From assembly GCF_016808335.1 (NCBI RefSeq), contig NC_053148.1, positions 12,398,063 to 12,462,062 of the forward strand: a stretch of DNA of 64,000 nt, given 5' to 3'. The stretch's first letter is position 1. The number at the start of each line of letters is the position of its first letter. The notes below the pieces were generated by a model. That model saw only the letters and a list, made by a program, of their open reading frames with translations, was not told the DNA's origin and ran no database searches. The DNA comes from Panicum virgatum. Taxonomy: Eukaryota > Streptophyta > Magnoliopsida > Poales > Poaceae. A program made the translations under genes and the position numbers. Shown piece by piece: positions 1 to 12,127 of the stretch.

Positions 1-2330
1 AGCAAATCCTATTACTAAACTTCCCACCATGGTTGGTAAAGATCTGCATGACCAGAACCTCCATGGTTCGACACGCCTCTTGTAGCTCCTCTTTGCATTC
101 ATCACACCTTTGGAGCAGAGCCCATAGCCTGAGCCAGTGTGTGCCCCGGTAAAGTACCTGCATATAAGTTTTAGATGGTGATCTGTCAAACACCATGTCA
201 TTCCTACTAAGCCAGATAGCCCAACATAAAGCAGATGCTCCTGTTAGCAGTTTTCTTTTTAACTTGGTTCCCACACTTCTAAGCCAATTACCAAATAAAT
301 GAGTAATACTTTGAGGTGGACTTAAATCAAAGGTATAGTGTACAACCCGCCAAAGGAATTTGGCCACATGACAGTCAAAAAAGATGTGTTGAATAGTTTC
401 ATCACTAGAGCAAAAGCAGCATAGTTTGTTACCATTCCAGTTCCTTCTTATTAAATTATCTTTAGTAAGGATAACATCTCTTTTTACGTACCACATAAAA
501 ATTTTAATTTTCAGGGGCATCTTTAATTTTCACAGATGTTTGTCAAACTGTACATTACTATTGTTAATAAGTGCATTATACATTGAGCTAACGGTGAACG
601 TACCGGCTTGAGTCAGATTCCAACGGAAGGCATCATTATTATTATTTAACTGAACATGACTAATGCGAGCAACCAAATCATGCCATAAATACAAATTGTG
701 ACCTGTCAACGTTCGTCTAAAGGACACATTAAGAGGTACTCGATCGAAGACTGATGCTACCGTTGCATGTTTTTTCCTCACAATATTAAAAAAAGAAGGG
801 TATTGCTATCTAAGTGTATGACTACCTATCCATTTATCTTCCCAAAAACGTATTTGATTGCCATCATTTTACTGAAATGACCCAAAAATCAGGAAGGAAT
901 CTTTTACTTTCATGAGACCAGCTCAAAATTGAGAGTCCCTTGGTTTCTTTTGAACTTGAGCAATAGTCTCGTTCTTTAAGTACTTCTTTCTTAATAAGCT
1001 CTGCCAAATACCCTCCTCATTAATGAGCTTAAACAACCATTTACTCAACAAGCATCTATTTTGTATATCGAGGTTCTTAATACCTAACCCCCGACTTCTT
1101 TAGGTTGACATAAGATATTCCATTTGGCTAATCTATATTTCTTTTTATGTTCTTCTGATTGCCAAAAAAATCTTGACCAATAATAGTCTAGTCTTTCAAG
1201 TACCTGTTTCGATACTTCGAAAAAGGATAACATAAACATCGCTAGGCTAGTTAAGACTGGATTTATAAGAACCAAACGTCCACCGACCGACATATGTTTT
1301 CCTTTCCAACTACTAAATTTTTTCTCAAACTTTTCCTCCACGATCCGCCAATCTGCATTCCTGAGCTTCCTAAAATGCATTGGTATGCCAAGGTATCTAA
1401 AAGGATACATCCCAGATTGACAACCAAACAATTGCGAGTAATGGTGTTCCATCTCCTAAGCTTGTCCAAAACAAAAAATTTCGCTCTTTGTGAAAGTTGA
1501 TTTTAAGCCCAGATAATTGCTCAAAAGCACATAATATCATTTTCATATTAGTAGCTTTTTCAATATCATGGTCCATAAACAGAATGGTGTCGTCAGCATA
1601 CTGCAAAATAGACAAGTCACCATCTACGAGATGAGGAACAATCCCAGTAACCAGACCCTCTTCCTTGGCTCGATTTGTTAATATTGCTAACATATCTGCA
1701 ACAATATTAAACAAAATGGGTGACAGCGGATCTCCTTGTCTCAAACCTTTCAAAGTTTGAAAATTTTGTCCTATCTGGTCATTAATTTTTATGCCCACAT
1801 GATCCCTTTGAATGAAAGTTTCAATCCATTCACACCATTTTTGTGAGAAACCTTTCATTCGCAATGTTTGTTGGACGAAACTCCACTTTACTTTGTCATA
1901 TGCTTTCTCAAAATCTATTTTAAAGATGACTGCACTCTTTTTTTTTCCTATGTAGTTCATGAATGGTCTCATATAAAACGACGACCCCCTCCATGATATT
2001 CCTACCAGGGAGGAATGCAGTCTGTGTAGGACTAATACCTTTATGTGCCACCAGCGAGATCCTATTAGTGGCCACTTTGGTGAAAATAAAGTTTACATTA
2101 AGCAAACATATGGGTCTGTACTGTTGGATTCTAATGGTGTCTTTACACTTTGGTAATAAAATAATTATTCCAAAGTTGAGGCTATAAAGAGGTAGTTCCT
2201 GTTTATGAAACATTGCGAACATTGGGAAGAGTTGGCTTGATGGAATGGAAGTGGAAGAAACAACTTGGGCCATCGAATCCGAATCCAACCGTCGTGGACG
2301 GCCTACTGGAAGTTGCTTGAGATCAGCCAC
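1..2330 (-). pseudogene. L1-type LINE ORF2 reverse transcriptase, decayed, 3' end off the window
   Basis: Read on the minus strand, this is the reverse transcriptase and downstream region of a plant L1-clade non-LTR retrotransposon. Visible blocks in order are the fingers region (NFGIIILLPK, RPICLLNV, FLPGRNI), FKIDFEKAYDKV, LRQGDPLSP and the catalytic LQYADDTILF, then SGLKINFHK and RYLGIP, and finally a zf-RVT type C-terminus with Cys/His pairs (LCCFCSSDETIQHIFF) at the left edge. The reading frame is broken by a shift in a T9 run near 1938-1946, another shift near 1490, and stops. Similarity begins only near 2235, so the copy is 5'-truncated. The endonuclease domain and ORF1 are absent. This is a dead element. 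The family assignment is firm; the exact truncation point is not. Confidence 0.9.
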
Positions 2331-2900
2331 CTGGATGTGAGCACCTCCCTTTTCTTATAGACACGGCGGCCCGTAGGAGAACACCAACCTGCTGATGGTG
2401 ATGGGAGTAGGAACTAGAAGCTTGCACACCTGGTAACGAATTCCACGGGGAATCGGGAATCCAGAGATGAGATGAGATGAGAGATTAGTGTGGAAGTGGA
2501 ACGGAACAGATGCCTGGCTCCCGTTTTCCACGTTGGCTGCCACCGACGGCGAGAGTAGAGTGGCAGGCGATCCCAAACAAGCCTTGTTAAATTAATACTT
2601 CACCCGTGCGGGTTGGGGGATCATCCAAGATAGCCAACGGATTCGGCGACCGGAAAGAAGAAGAAAAAAGGTCGCCGGGAGCATACGGTGCCGTTCACAT
2701 GACATCGTCGGGAATCCGCCGCGCGCAGCGGGAAAGCGCCGCGGCCTTGAAGAAAGGCAGGCTCGGCCGAGAGGGGGGGTCTATTCATCGCTTAAAGCAA
2801 AATTCGCTGGATCCATCGCAGAAGAGTTCCGTGGGTCGTCCCGATGCCCGTGTCCCACGTGGGTTATAGTGGGCCGACCCCCTGCGGCCCGATTTCATGT
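2331..2900. other. GC-rich spacer, no gene recognised
   Basis: The sequence lies between the LINE and the satellite-like block. A short GATGA-type repeat is visible near 2464-2484. Short open frames occur but show no recognisable domain or splice structure. Confidence 0.4.
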
Positions 2901-3099
2901 TTCGTTTCAGCCATTCAAATTCCACGAGCTAAACGTTCCACCGTTTTATCGTTTCAGCCATTCCACAGCGAATTCAATAAAAACAGAAATCATGTTTTAT
3001 TTGATCAAAACATATTCTAGAGGAACGTGAAATTTGAAAAGTAAACTAGGAACACGTGACCAGGTTTAAACATCTTCTAAAAAACATTTGTACCATTAA

Positions 3100-5160
3100 A
3101 AACTTCGAACAATTTGGAATGTTCTGAAACTTTCAATTTATTCCGAAATATTCGGATTTGTTTTCGAGACATTTCAAAAGTGTTTCGGAAAATTTTCAGA
3201 TTGTTCCGAAAAATTCAGATTTATTTTCGAGACATTGCAGAAGAGTTCCGGAAACATTAAGCTATTTTTTTAAAAGTGTTCCGAAATATTTTGACTTGTT
3301 TAGCAGATTATTCCCAAACATTTCAAAAAGTGTTCCCAAACATTCAGATGTTTTCGAAAAAGGTGTTCCCGGAACATTCTGATTTGTTTAGTAGATTGTT
3401 CTATTTTCATAATGTTCCGAAACATTTAGATTTGTTTTGTGAAAATTTCAAAAATATTCTGGAAAACTTTCATATTCTTCCGAAACATTCAGATTTGTTT
3501 TTGGGACATTTCAAAAGTGTTCCGGAACATTAACACGTTTTCAAAAGTATTCTGAAACATTCTGACTTGTTTATTGTCATGTTTTCTTAATGTTCCAAAA
3601 CTTTCAATTTATTTCGAAACATGCAGATTTGTTTCGGGACACTTTCAAATTTGGTTTGAAAACATTTCAAAAATTTGTTTTCGGAACATTTCAAAAAGTG
3701 TTCCGAAACATAAAGATGTTTTCAAAAGTGTTTCGAAACATTTTGACTTGTTTAGTAGATTGTCTTGTTTTTAGAATGATCTGAAACTTTCAGCTTATTC
3801 CGAAACATTCAGATTCATTTTGGAAACATTTCAAAAAATAAAAGTGTTCCCGAACATTCAGATGTAAAGTGTTCCCGGAACATTCCGACTTGTTTAGTAG
3901 ATTGTTTTGTTTTCATAATATTCCAAAACTTTCAGTATTGTTCTGAAACATTCAGATTTGTTTTTGGAACATTTCAAAAATGTTCTGAAAACATTCATAT
4001 TTATTTTCAGGACATTTCAAAAGTGTTCTGGAACATAAAGATGTTACTTGTTTAGTAGATTGTTTTGTTTTCAGAATGTTTTGAAACTTTTAGGATTATT
4101 CTGAAACATTTTGTTTTTGTTTCGAAACATTCGAGATTATTCCAAAAAAGTTTCAAATTCCTCCAAAACATTCAAATGAGTGTTGTCATTGAAATTATAC
4201 TGGAACAATTTGGAATGTTTCGAAACTTTTAGTTTATTCCGAAACATTTAGATTTGTTCTGGAAACATTTCAAAAATATTCTGGAAAACTTTCATATTGT
4301 TCCGAAACATTCAGATTTGTTTTTGAAACATTTCAAAAGTGTTCCGAAACATTAAGACATTTCTTCAAATGTGTTCGGAAACATTCTAACTTGTTTAGTA
4401 GATTGTTCCCAAACATTTGGATGTTTTGGAAAACTTTCAGATTTGTTTTGTGAACATGTAAAAAATGTTCCGGAAAACTTTCAGATTGTTCTGAAACATT
4501 TAGATTTGTTTTCGAGACATTTCAAAAGTGTTCCGGAACATTAAGATGTTTTCAAAAGTTTTGTAATGGAAATCAAAGTGTTGTAATGGAAACAAAAATG
4601 TTCCCTAAACAAATTTGTTTGGGAACAATTCAAATTCAAAAAGTTCTGTAAAAATGTTCACCAACCAATTCAAATTGTTTAAAAAGGTTCCATAAAATTT
4701 CAAATTTGTTTGCGAACAATTCAAAGTGTTCCGAGTAAATGGAGAATCTTTCCAGAAGTGTATAGCACTTTTTAAAATGTTACGAAACATAGAAAATGTT
4801 CCTGAACAATTTAGAAGCGTTTAGAAAAATTCAGAGTGGTCCATAGAAATGTTTACCCAAAAAGTTTCAAAAAATATTTGTCAAACAATTCAAATTGTTT
4901 AAAAAAGATTAAACGTAAATGTCTCAAACAAGGGAAACTTCTTTCTAAACTTTTTTAGAAGTTTAGAACATTTCTATAAATTCCAAACTATTTGGAATGT
5001 TTTGAAATGTTGAAGAAACAATTGGAAAAAGTTGTAATTTTAAGAAACAAAGAGAAATGTTTTGAACTAAGTGAAACAAAATTCTATGTTTGCAAAACAG
5101 AAATTAATGTTCAGAAAAAATTTATGAATTGTTTTAGATACTATAGTTTGAACATGCCTA
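3100..5160. repeat. Degenerate satellite-like repeat (GTTCCGAAACATT family)
   Basis: About 2 kb consists of variations on TTCCGAAACATTCAGATTTG and GGGACATTTCAAAAGTG. A higher-order marker, CTTGTTTAGTAGATTG or a close variant, recurs near 3295, 3382, 3565, 3747, 3889, 4047 and 4390. Spacings are about 87, 183, 182, 142, 158 and 343 bp, which suggests an eroded unit of roughly 140-185 bp. From about 4570 the repeat becomes more A/T-rich and less regular. Open frames here are by-products of the repeat (Phe/Lys/Asn-rich) and are not genes. Confidence 0.75.
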
Positions 5161-5623
5161 GCTAATCAATCAAATTGAAACTAAGCGATAGGATAGAATG
5201 GGCTCATGAAACGAAACAAAACACGCAGCTTGCAGAATATGCCGAAACCATCAGTGGACTCGCATCCTCAGCACTTGAGCTCGGCTTCACTCTAGCCTAC
5301 ACATGTGCAGAGCAGACAAGATGCCTGATGCCTTGGTGCCGGGAAAGTGGCCATGGCAACCTGGACCGGAAGAAGCAAGCAAAGCCCTGCCTACTTTCCG
5401 TCGAGGAAGGAATGTGCAGTGGCGCCTCCGGCCGGAGAAGAAACACGCTGCTTGTGATGGGCAAAACCCATCGCTGCTTGTGATGGGCAAAACCCATCAC
5501 AAGCAAAACCCATCACAAGCAAAAGGAACCAGGGGAAAGGAAACGGGCGAAAGGAAACAAAACAGGCACGCTCAGACAAAATGAAATGAACCTTCGAAGG
5601 AGCTCAGAAGCAATCAACAAACA
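5161..5623. other. Flank of the hAT insertion with a perfect short palindrome
   Basis: No gene is recognised. At 5476-5504 there is a perfect inverted repeat (GCTTGTGATGGG arms around a 5-base loop), and parts of the same unit are repeated directly at 5453-5476 and 5505-5521. A 21-bp segment at 5522-5542 recurs exactly at 9080-9100 on the other side of the hAT element. Confidence 0.5.
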
Positions 5624-5631
5624 GATTAAGG

Positions 5632-8600
5632 CAGGGGCGAAGCCAGGATAAAATGCCACCGGGGTCGGCACAAATTTACAAAGTTACAATACAGATTTGG
5701 TAAAATATAGTACCATACAAAATCTTAATATCGATAAAATGATATGAGATAAAGGACATTCACATATTGTGACAAATACAAAGTAAGCATTCAGTCCGAT
5801 GGCTACCTTCTACGGTTACGGTCATCCATCGTGTTAAAGCGGACAATTACATCTTTGATTGGAATTGTGGCTAGAAATCCTTGTTCTACAAAGCATATGA
5901 TACAATGACTCATAAATTCATCACCAATACGATTTCGCAATATTGTCTTCACAATTTTCATTGCTGAAAAGCATCTCACAACTGATGCAGTGGCAACAGG
6001 AAGAACTAGTATTAACCTGAGAAGCTGATAGACCAAAGAAAAAGCAAGATCCTTTTTTGTCCGCACCATCAGCTTAGCAAGTTCAGAAATAGTATACAAA
6101 TTGGCAAATCTTTCATCAGCTCGCACATTATCAATGTAAATAGGAAGCTCAAGTCCAAAATCCTTCAGTTGTGTTGAATTAAAATCATCGGGGTACGACT
6201 TAGCCAACTCCATCAAGCTCTCAACTTTGAAAGCCTCAAAAGAATTTTTGGGACTGAAAGCAGCAATCTGAGTAAGCAGTTTAGAATTCACCTCATTAAA
6301 ACGGTCACTGAACTCTGCAAGCTGCAAGTCAATAATTGGATTCAAGCAATCATATCTATAATGTTGATAGTTGGTGCGATTGGTCTTTTTTCTTGGATTA
6401 TGATGATCAATATAGTCCTCCTCCATATCAACCTTAGGAATGTCATGTTCTTCACAAAAGGAGTATATGGCCTCCAATAAAGAGTCCCAGCCATCATCTC
6501 TAATTTGCTGAAATTTTTGCTTGATTAACTTCACCTCTAACATGGCCTCTAAGATGTCTTTATCCTTCCTTTGCAATGATAGTGACAAAGAATTTGCATG
6601 TCCTAGAATAAGCAGCATTAACTGTAAATGGAACACAAAATCAAAATCTTTGAGATAGTTCAAGAGACCACGAGCTTGACGTCTCTTTGCATCATTTGGA
6701 CCTTCTTTTTCAACATAATGGAGCACTTCAATAACTTTAGGGTACAAATTGTTAAGGCTCTTGAGGGTTTTATAATGAGAACCCCAACGTGTGTCTCCAG
6801 CTCTGTGAAGGGCCTGTTCTTGATTTAATCCAGTTCCACTACTAAGTTGTCCACTTCCTATGGCTTTTTTCACTCTCTCCTGTTGACTTTCTCGAATCAT
6901 ATCTTTACGTTTGCAAGAAGCCCCCGCCACAGTAAGCAATAGGGATACCATGTCAAAGAAATCACTAGAATCATCATTCTTTTTAGCTACTGCAACAATG
7001 ACTAACTGCAGCTGATGGGCAAAGCAATGGATATAATACGTAGAGCTATTTTCTCTCATGATTAAAGCCCTTAAACCATTAAATTCACCTCTCATGTTGC
7101 TGGCTCCATCATAACCTTGTCCTCTAACTTGTTTGAAGCTCAATCCATATTTAGCAAACACATGATCGATGTTAGCTTTAAGACAGGAAGCTGATGTCTC
7201 TTTCACATGAACCACATCAATAAGCCTCTCTTTTATTTCCCCGAGCTTATCAACATATCGCAAAATAATAGCCATTTGTTCCTTACCAGAAACATCTGTT
7301 GATTCATCTACTAATATGCAAAAGACATCCCCACCAATTTCTTCAATGACAGATTTCACTATGATCTGCAAAAGAAATAATTAATTCATCTATTCACACT
7401 TAGAGAGAGAGAGCATATTTTCTGAAACAAAATAATATTGCAAGGTTCTCTTACCTCAGCAAAACACTCTGCAATATCCTTTTGAATTTCAAGAGCTATC
7501 ATCTTATTGTTTTTTGGAGCCTTACTTATTGCTTCCTTTACCTTGTCATTTCCATCTGCCAAAAGTTGTAACAACTCTCAAAAATTTCCCTTATTTGTGG
7601 ACTCTTCTGATTCATCATGGCCACGAAAAGCTAAACCTTGATTCAACAAGTATCGGACTGCTTTAATTGAGTCCTCAATCGAATCAAATGCATCTCTTTA
7701 GTGAGATTACTTTGCTTGTTCAAAGCAGCACCAATTGATTGGCCAGGCTTCAATAAGTTGTTGCATCTTTTCACAGTTGTGTTATGAAAACTATTACATT
7801 TGCCTACATGATCTCGAAGCCTATCAGATTTGTTCCAGCCATCCCAACCAGCTATTACAAATGCATCATTCCCACCTTGGCCCATGTTGCAATCTCTAAA
7901 CAAGTAGCAATATAAACAAAAGTACTTATCCACCTTTCCACTGTACTCTAGCCAATCATATCTAGTAAACCAATTAGATTGACATCGACGTGGATGACCT
8001 GCTATTATTGTCTCTGGAAACTTAAAACCAGGTGGTGGTTTAAAAGGACCCCTTATCAAATACTTTCGGCTTATGTCATCTTGTAGATTTTGGCCTATAT
8101 AATCTGATATTCTCCTTCTATCTGCTGGATCCTATGGAAGCTCATCAAAATTTACCTCCTGTCGTGAGACCCGTGAAGAAAGATGAGTAAAATGATTGGC
8201 GTTTGGTGCAGTGTCATCTCTTCTTGAAGTGCCTCTATCAAGATTCTCATCGTTATCATCAGTTAGGGGCAATTTTCTTTTCAAGAATCGTTCCATTGTG
8301 CTTTGATTGCCTAAAAAATTAGTCAGCACAAATAAACATTAAATTAGATACTAAACGCAACACTAAAGTAGTCACTATTATTCAATCTCTTTACCTGGCA
8401 TCTTGTTGGAACAATGAATGCAGCTATCAAATAAATCTCTTTTCCTGGTTACAAGCAAAAAAAATTCCTCTTTGCTTCTCCTTTAGTCCTTTCTCATCGC
8501 ATAACTGAACCAGAATCAACAATTATAAAAATCCCTAAGACCCCAACATCTTCAACTCTGCAGCAATTTTTTCACCCGTTTAACAAACAAGGAATCGAAT

Positions 8601-9021
8601 TGTCAATTGAAGTTGAGGAGTTGGGGTTACCTGGTGCCTCTTAGGCTCCAAACATGGTGATGAGATGAGGAGAGGATGCACAAGATGGCAGGGGCTGGCC
8701 GCCTGACCGCTAGGTCGACGGGTCGGCACAAGACGGAGAGCCGGAGAGAAGGGAAAGAGTAGATGTCGATCTATTTTTTCCCCAGCGATCATGACCCTGT
8801 CTACTGATTGGAGTATGGGCTGGTGGCCTGGTGTGCATCCTGGCTCATGGGCCAAGCAGTGCGCCTTGTAGCTGCCTATGCTGGGCTGTTGGACTGGGCC
8901 ACCGGGGTCATGCAATTTTTTTACTGGGGTCCAACGTGGTGGAAAAATGCTGGGTACAACTGATGTTTCGTGGATCATCGGGGTTGGCTGACCCCTATGC
9001 GAGCACGTAGCTTCGCCACTG
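5632..9021 (-). mobile_element. hAT transposon, ZMYM1/TTF-zinc-finger type
   Basis: The ends are a near-identical inverted pair: CAGGGGCGAAGC at 5632-5643, and CAGTGGCGAAGC read on the minus strand from 9021 (11 of 12 match). The element is flanked by a perfect 8-bp target duplication GATTAAGG at 5624-5631 and 9022-9029, the diagnostic length for hAT. It is 3,390 bp long and carries one minus-strand transposase gene. Termini of the CAGNGGCGGAGCC kind are what I associate with ZMYM1-like plant hAT elements. Boundaries are precise because terminal repeats and target duplication agree. Confidence 0.92.
5803..8329 (-). pseudogene. hAT transposase with TTF-type zinc finger, DUF4371 and hAT dimerisation domain (broken)
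   Basis: The start is ATG at 8327-8329 (MLTNFLGNQSTMERFLKR). A TTF-type zinc-finger region follows (SNWFTRYDWLEYS, YFCLYCYLFRD), then a DUF4371-like RNase-H-fold region (FCILVDESTDVSGKEQ, YDGASNMRGEFNG, CFAHQLQL), and a C-terminal hAT dimerisation motif (LPVATASVVRCFSAMKI). One intron is clear at 7366-7454, with GTAAGA donor and TGCAG acceptor on the minus strand. Damage: an in-frame TAG after FDELP near 8132, a frameshift near 7690, and a TGA near 7577 between NKGNF and ELLQLL. The protein would have been about 800 residues. The large last exon (5803-7365) is uninterrupted. It is most likely a recently dead autonomous copy; sequencing error at one lesion cannot be excluded. Confidence 0.9.
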
Positions 9022-9029
9022 GATTAAGG

Positions 9030-9577
9030 TGACGAGAGGGAGAAATCCGAATCGGCAGAACCCCTCATGAAACCCTAGGAAAGGAACCAGGGGAAAGGAA
9101 TGAAAGCGACGGCGGAGAAAACGAAGGAAGAAGATGAGAAGACGAGGGAGGCGGCCTTAATATGGGCCGGAAGGATAATTGGGCTTCCAAAGAAAAAATA
9201 AAAGAACCAAACGATTGAATCGCGCCTGGTAGCGCGGGATGAATAGCCTTGGCGCGGCCGAGAGACCGGAGAGGGGGGCCTGCTTGGAGTTGCAGGAGAG
9301 ACTGCAAACCATCAGCGCGTCGCAGAAGGCATATTTACGTTAACGAGCTGCTCATCCCGCCACCGCCGTCTCAGTCTTCAGCAGCTTCCGCTGCCGGATC
9401 CGCCCGCAACCAACCACCTCCGATGGCTTCTCGTGCTTTCCCGCCCGGTGTTTGGCCCACCGGTAATCTTCACGTCAGTGGCGGCCGGCGGCTTCCGCCG
9501 TCCCCTCAACCCGCCACCGCCGCAAAGCCTTCCTACCACCCCTTCCGCAACTAGTTTGCTGGCATGGGCGTGACTAT
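9030..9577. other. GC-rich flank right of the hAT element
   Basis: This holds the second copy of the 21-bp flank repeat (9080-9100) and a GC-rich stretch with a short Pro/Ala-rich open frame around 9423-9554. There is no recognisable domain. It could be the remains of a promoter or 5' region, but I cannot assign a gene. Confidence 0.35.
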
Positions 9578-9808
9578 GGGTGTGTTTAGTTTGCAATAGT
9601 TTTTGGGATCGGCTACTGTAGCACTTTCGTTTTGATTTGATAATTAGTGTTCAATCATGAATTAATTAGGCTCAAAAGATTCATCTCATCATTTACAGTT
9701 AAACTGTGCAATTAGTTATTTTTTCAAAATACATTTAATTCTCCATACATGTATCAAAAAATTGATGTGACGTGAAATTTTGAAAAATTTTGGAAACTAA
9801 ACATAGCC
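9578..9808. mobile_element. Tourist-like MITE
   Basis: A 231-bp non-coding unit has imperfect terminal inverted repeats: GGGTGTGTTTAGTTT at the left, and GGCTATGTTTAGTTT read from the right end. The inner sequence (CTACTGTAGCACTTTCG, then TTAGGCTCAAAAGATTC) matches a very common grass MITE I associate with the PIF/Harbinger group. A 3-bp TAT flanks both ends, which is not the canonical TWA duplication, so the superfamily is inferred from the interior. Confidence 0.7.
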
Positions 9809-10002
9809 TATATTGCGGGGAGACCGGCAGGAACAGGGCAGCTGCGCAGGCAAATCCTGCTTGAGCAGAGGACGGACCGGGCCGTGCTCGGCTGCTCTCT
9901 CTCGTCAGCGGGGCCGTCGAGCTTATGGGCTGCAGGGAGCCTCAGCCCATGTTGGATGGGCTGTGGCACAGCGGGCTCTTATGCAGCTGTAAGGCCAAAA
10001 GA

Positions 10003-10205
10003 ACGGGCTTTCGCGGGACAGAAACTTATCTTTGTTGGGCCAAAGTATTCCAGCTGCCCAGGTGAAGCGTAATTGCTGGGGCCAATAAGCGGGCCAATAA
10101 GACCTGCCTGCTGGCTGGCTGTGGTGAGCCGCATGCAGGGACTTGGGACGGGCTTTCCGCAGGACAAAAGCTTATCTTTGTTAGTTGGGCCAATAAGCGG
10201 GCCAA
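10003..10205 (+). repeat. Local ~145-bp-spaced duplication
   Basis: The block at 10003-10042 (ACGGGCTTTCGCGGGACAG, then CTTATCTTTGTTGGGCC) is repeated with small changes at 10147-10191. GGGCCAATAAGCGGGCCAA occurs at 10078-10096 and again at 10187-10205. Confidence 0.7.
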
Positions 10206-11096
10206 CGCTAGGACGTGTCTGCTCGCATACGTACGATACATGCTCACACAAGGCAGGCGTAAGAGCCTCTCCCTCCGATCCAACGGTTGGTCGACCGACA
10301 CGACGGAAGCGAGCACACTGGAGGCGACACGTGGCGCTAGTTGGCTGATGCTGGACGCCCGTGCCCCCAATGGGATCTCGAAAGCTGTTTCGCCTGCTTC
10401 CTAACTCGGCCACACAAGTACGCTAGCTGCTGCACCTGCACGCAGATTCCAGCCCGGTTCCCCTTCCCCCGAGGAGAGGAGAATCTAGCTAGGTCAATGC
10501 GCGCGTGCGCGATCTAGATTCCGACGCAAGAATTGTGTGGCGGCAGCATGCAGAGTTGCAGATCGATCTGCTGGGAACACGACGCAAGCCTATCAGTGTA
10601 GTAGCTAGCTCGACCCGGAGTCTGCAGAGATGAGGACGGCGTCCGGTTTTATGAATTAAAACGACTCGGCGGAGCCTGACGACGACGGCAGCTGGAGGCG
10701 ACGGGAGGGAGACCGGAGACCCATGGATCACCACATCGTGGCCACCTGTTCCCCCTCGGGATGCGTGCTCCACGGAGCTGCCGCGCGCGTGCGGTGCGCG
10801 CAAGTTGCTCGGCCCGATCGATCGCGGCAATAATATACGTACGTTATACTAGCTATATACTACGTGTAAAGTACTACGAGGGGCGAAGAAGACGACTAGG
10901 GCGATCAGCGATCTTATCGTCTCGATCTCGATCGGTGCCATTAATAATTAGCAGAGCTAGCTAGCCATGTGGGCCGAGGGGAGCATGCTGCCCAGTGATG
11001 AGTAGTGAGACCGGGCGGTCATCAGCTTCAAGTCAATGATAATTGCCAATGATCGACGAAGTTTTGGCATGAAATGTAGACAGATAAGCTTATGCG

Positions 11097-11099
<3 letters not shown>

Positions 11100-11171
<72 letters not shown>
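11100..11171. repeat. (GA)n microsatellite
   Basis: About 36 uninterrupted GA units. It is translated as Arg-Glu or Leu-Ser repeats in several spurious open frames. Confidence 0.98.
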
Positions 11172-11175
<4 letters not shown>

Positions 11176-11888
11176 TGGAAACGTACAGCGAGAAGGTGCA
11201 CGGTCTCCGCTAGCTCGTGTCCGGAAGTTAGCACATGCATGCAGCAGCACAGTGCGCGCGCGCTCGAGGCCGGCGACAATGCCGCCATGCCGGCGCACGG
11301 CGGGGCTCAGCCACAGCGCCGCCTGCTCCGAGCGCACGTACACGTACGTGCCCACCCTGATGCTCGCCTGGTTGCGTCCTGCGCGCTCGCACGGGCGTGG
11401 GGCCGTGCCGCACGGCTCGGCCTCAACCGACCGCGCGCGACAACCGATGCGGGAGCCGGCCCGGCCGGACGGGCCGGGGAGCTCGCCGGCGCCACGCTTT
11501 GCTGCCGGCCGGCGGCCGCGGCCGGGAGGGGGCCCCCTCGGCCGTGCTGTCTCGCGCGCTACACGTAAACGCAGCCGTGCAGTGCCGTTTGTTAAGTTCG
11601 TGCGCGCGCAGCAGCTGCAGCTAGCGGCTAGCGCCCTCAGCACAGGGCCACTGCTGGTCCTCGCCGCCGGCCACTAGCAGCTAGCAGCTACCCGCCGCCA
11701 GCCACTTGTTGACGATAACGGGTCACGTCGTCGATCCGGTCCTCCTCTCGCGAGTGTGCTCGCGCGGCCAGGCTCCCAGGCCACGGCGTTCTAAGCAGGT
11801 TGACGCGAAATGACATGTCGACGACGATCGAGCAACGCCATGGCGGCAGCAGCCAGCAGAGCTTCTGCGCGCGCGGAGTCGTATTGTA

Positions 11889-12125
11889 CTACCTCCGTCC
11901 CAAAATATAAATATTTATTGACTTCTATTGATCATATTTGACTATTCGTCTTATTCAAAAAATTTGAGAAAAAATAAAAATAATTAAGATATACTTCAAA
12001 TATATACGATAATAAAACATGTCATAACAAAATAAATAATATTTTTATAAATTTTTTGAATAAAATGAATGATCAAACATAATCAACAGAAGTCAACAAA
12101 TACTTATATTTTGAGACGGAGGTAG
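11889..12125. mobile_element. Stowaway MITE (Tc1/mariner)
   Basis: The terminal inverted repeats begin CTACCTCCGTCCCAAAATAT at both ends, and the element is flanked by TA duplications at 11887-11888 and 12126-12127. It is 237 bp long, AT-rich and has no coding capacity. These are standard Stowaway features. Confidence 0.93.
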
Positions 12126-12127
12126 TA

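Larger units (their letters stand above)
9809..11888. other. Intergenic GC-rich DNA
   Basis: No gene is supported. It contains a local duplication near 10.0-10.2 kb and the GA microsatellite at 11.1 kb. Several long open frames between 10.4 and 11.7 kb are Arg/Ala/Pro-rich, overlap on both strands and have no domain or intron signals, so I treat them as compositional. Confidence 0.4.

Noticed and set aside
3100..4570. Array of heat-shock-element-like sites (TTC and GAA triplets)
   Set aside because: A true element needs alternating GAA and TTC with two bases between. Here the spacing is one (TTCCGAA) or three (GAAACATTC) bases, repeated by the array itself.
3100..4570. CRISPR-like array
   Set aside because: Units are diverged, there are no constant repeats with unique spacers, and the genome is plant nuclear.
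10400..11680. Long open frames on both strands (up to 228 codons)
   Set aside because: They overlap on opposite strands, run through the GA microsatellite, are Arg/Ala/Pro-rich, and have no domain or intron signals.
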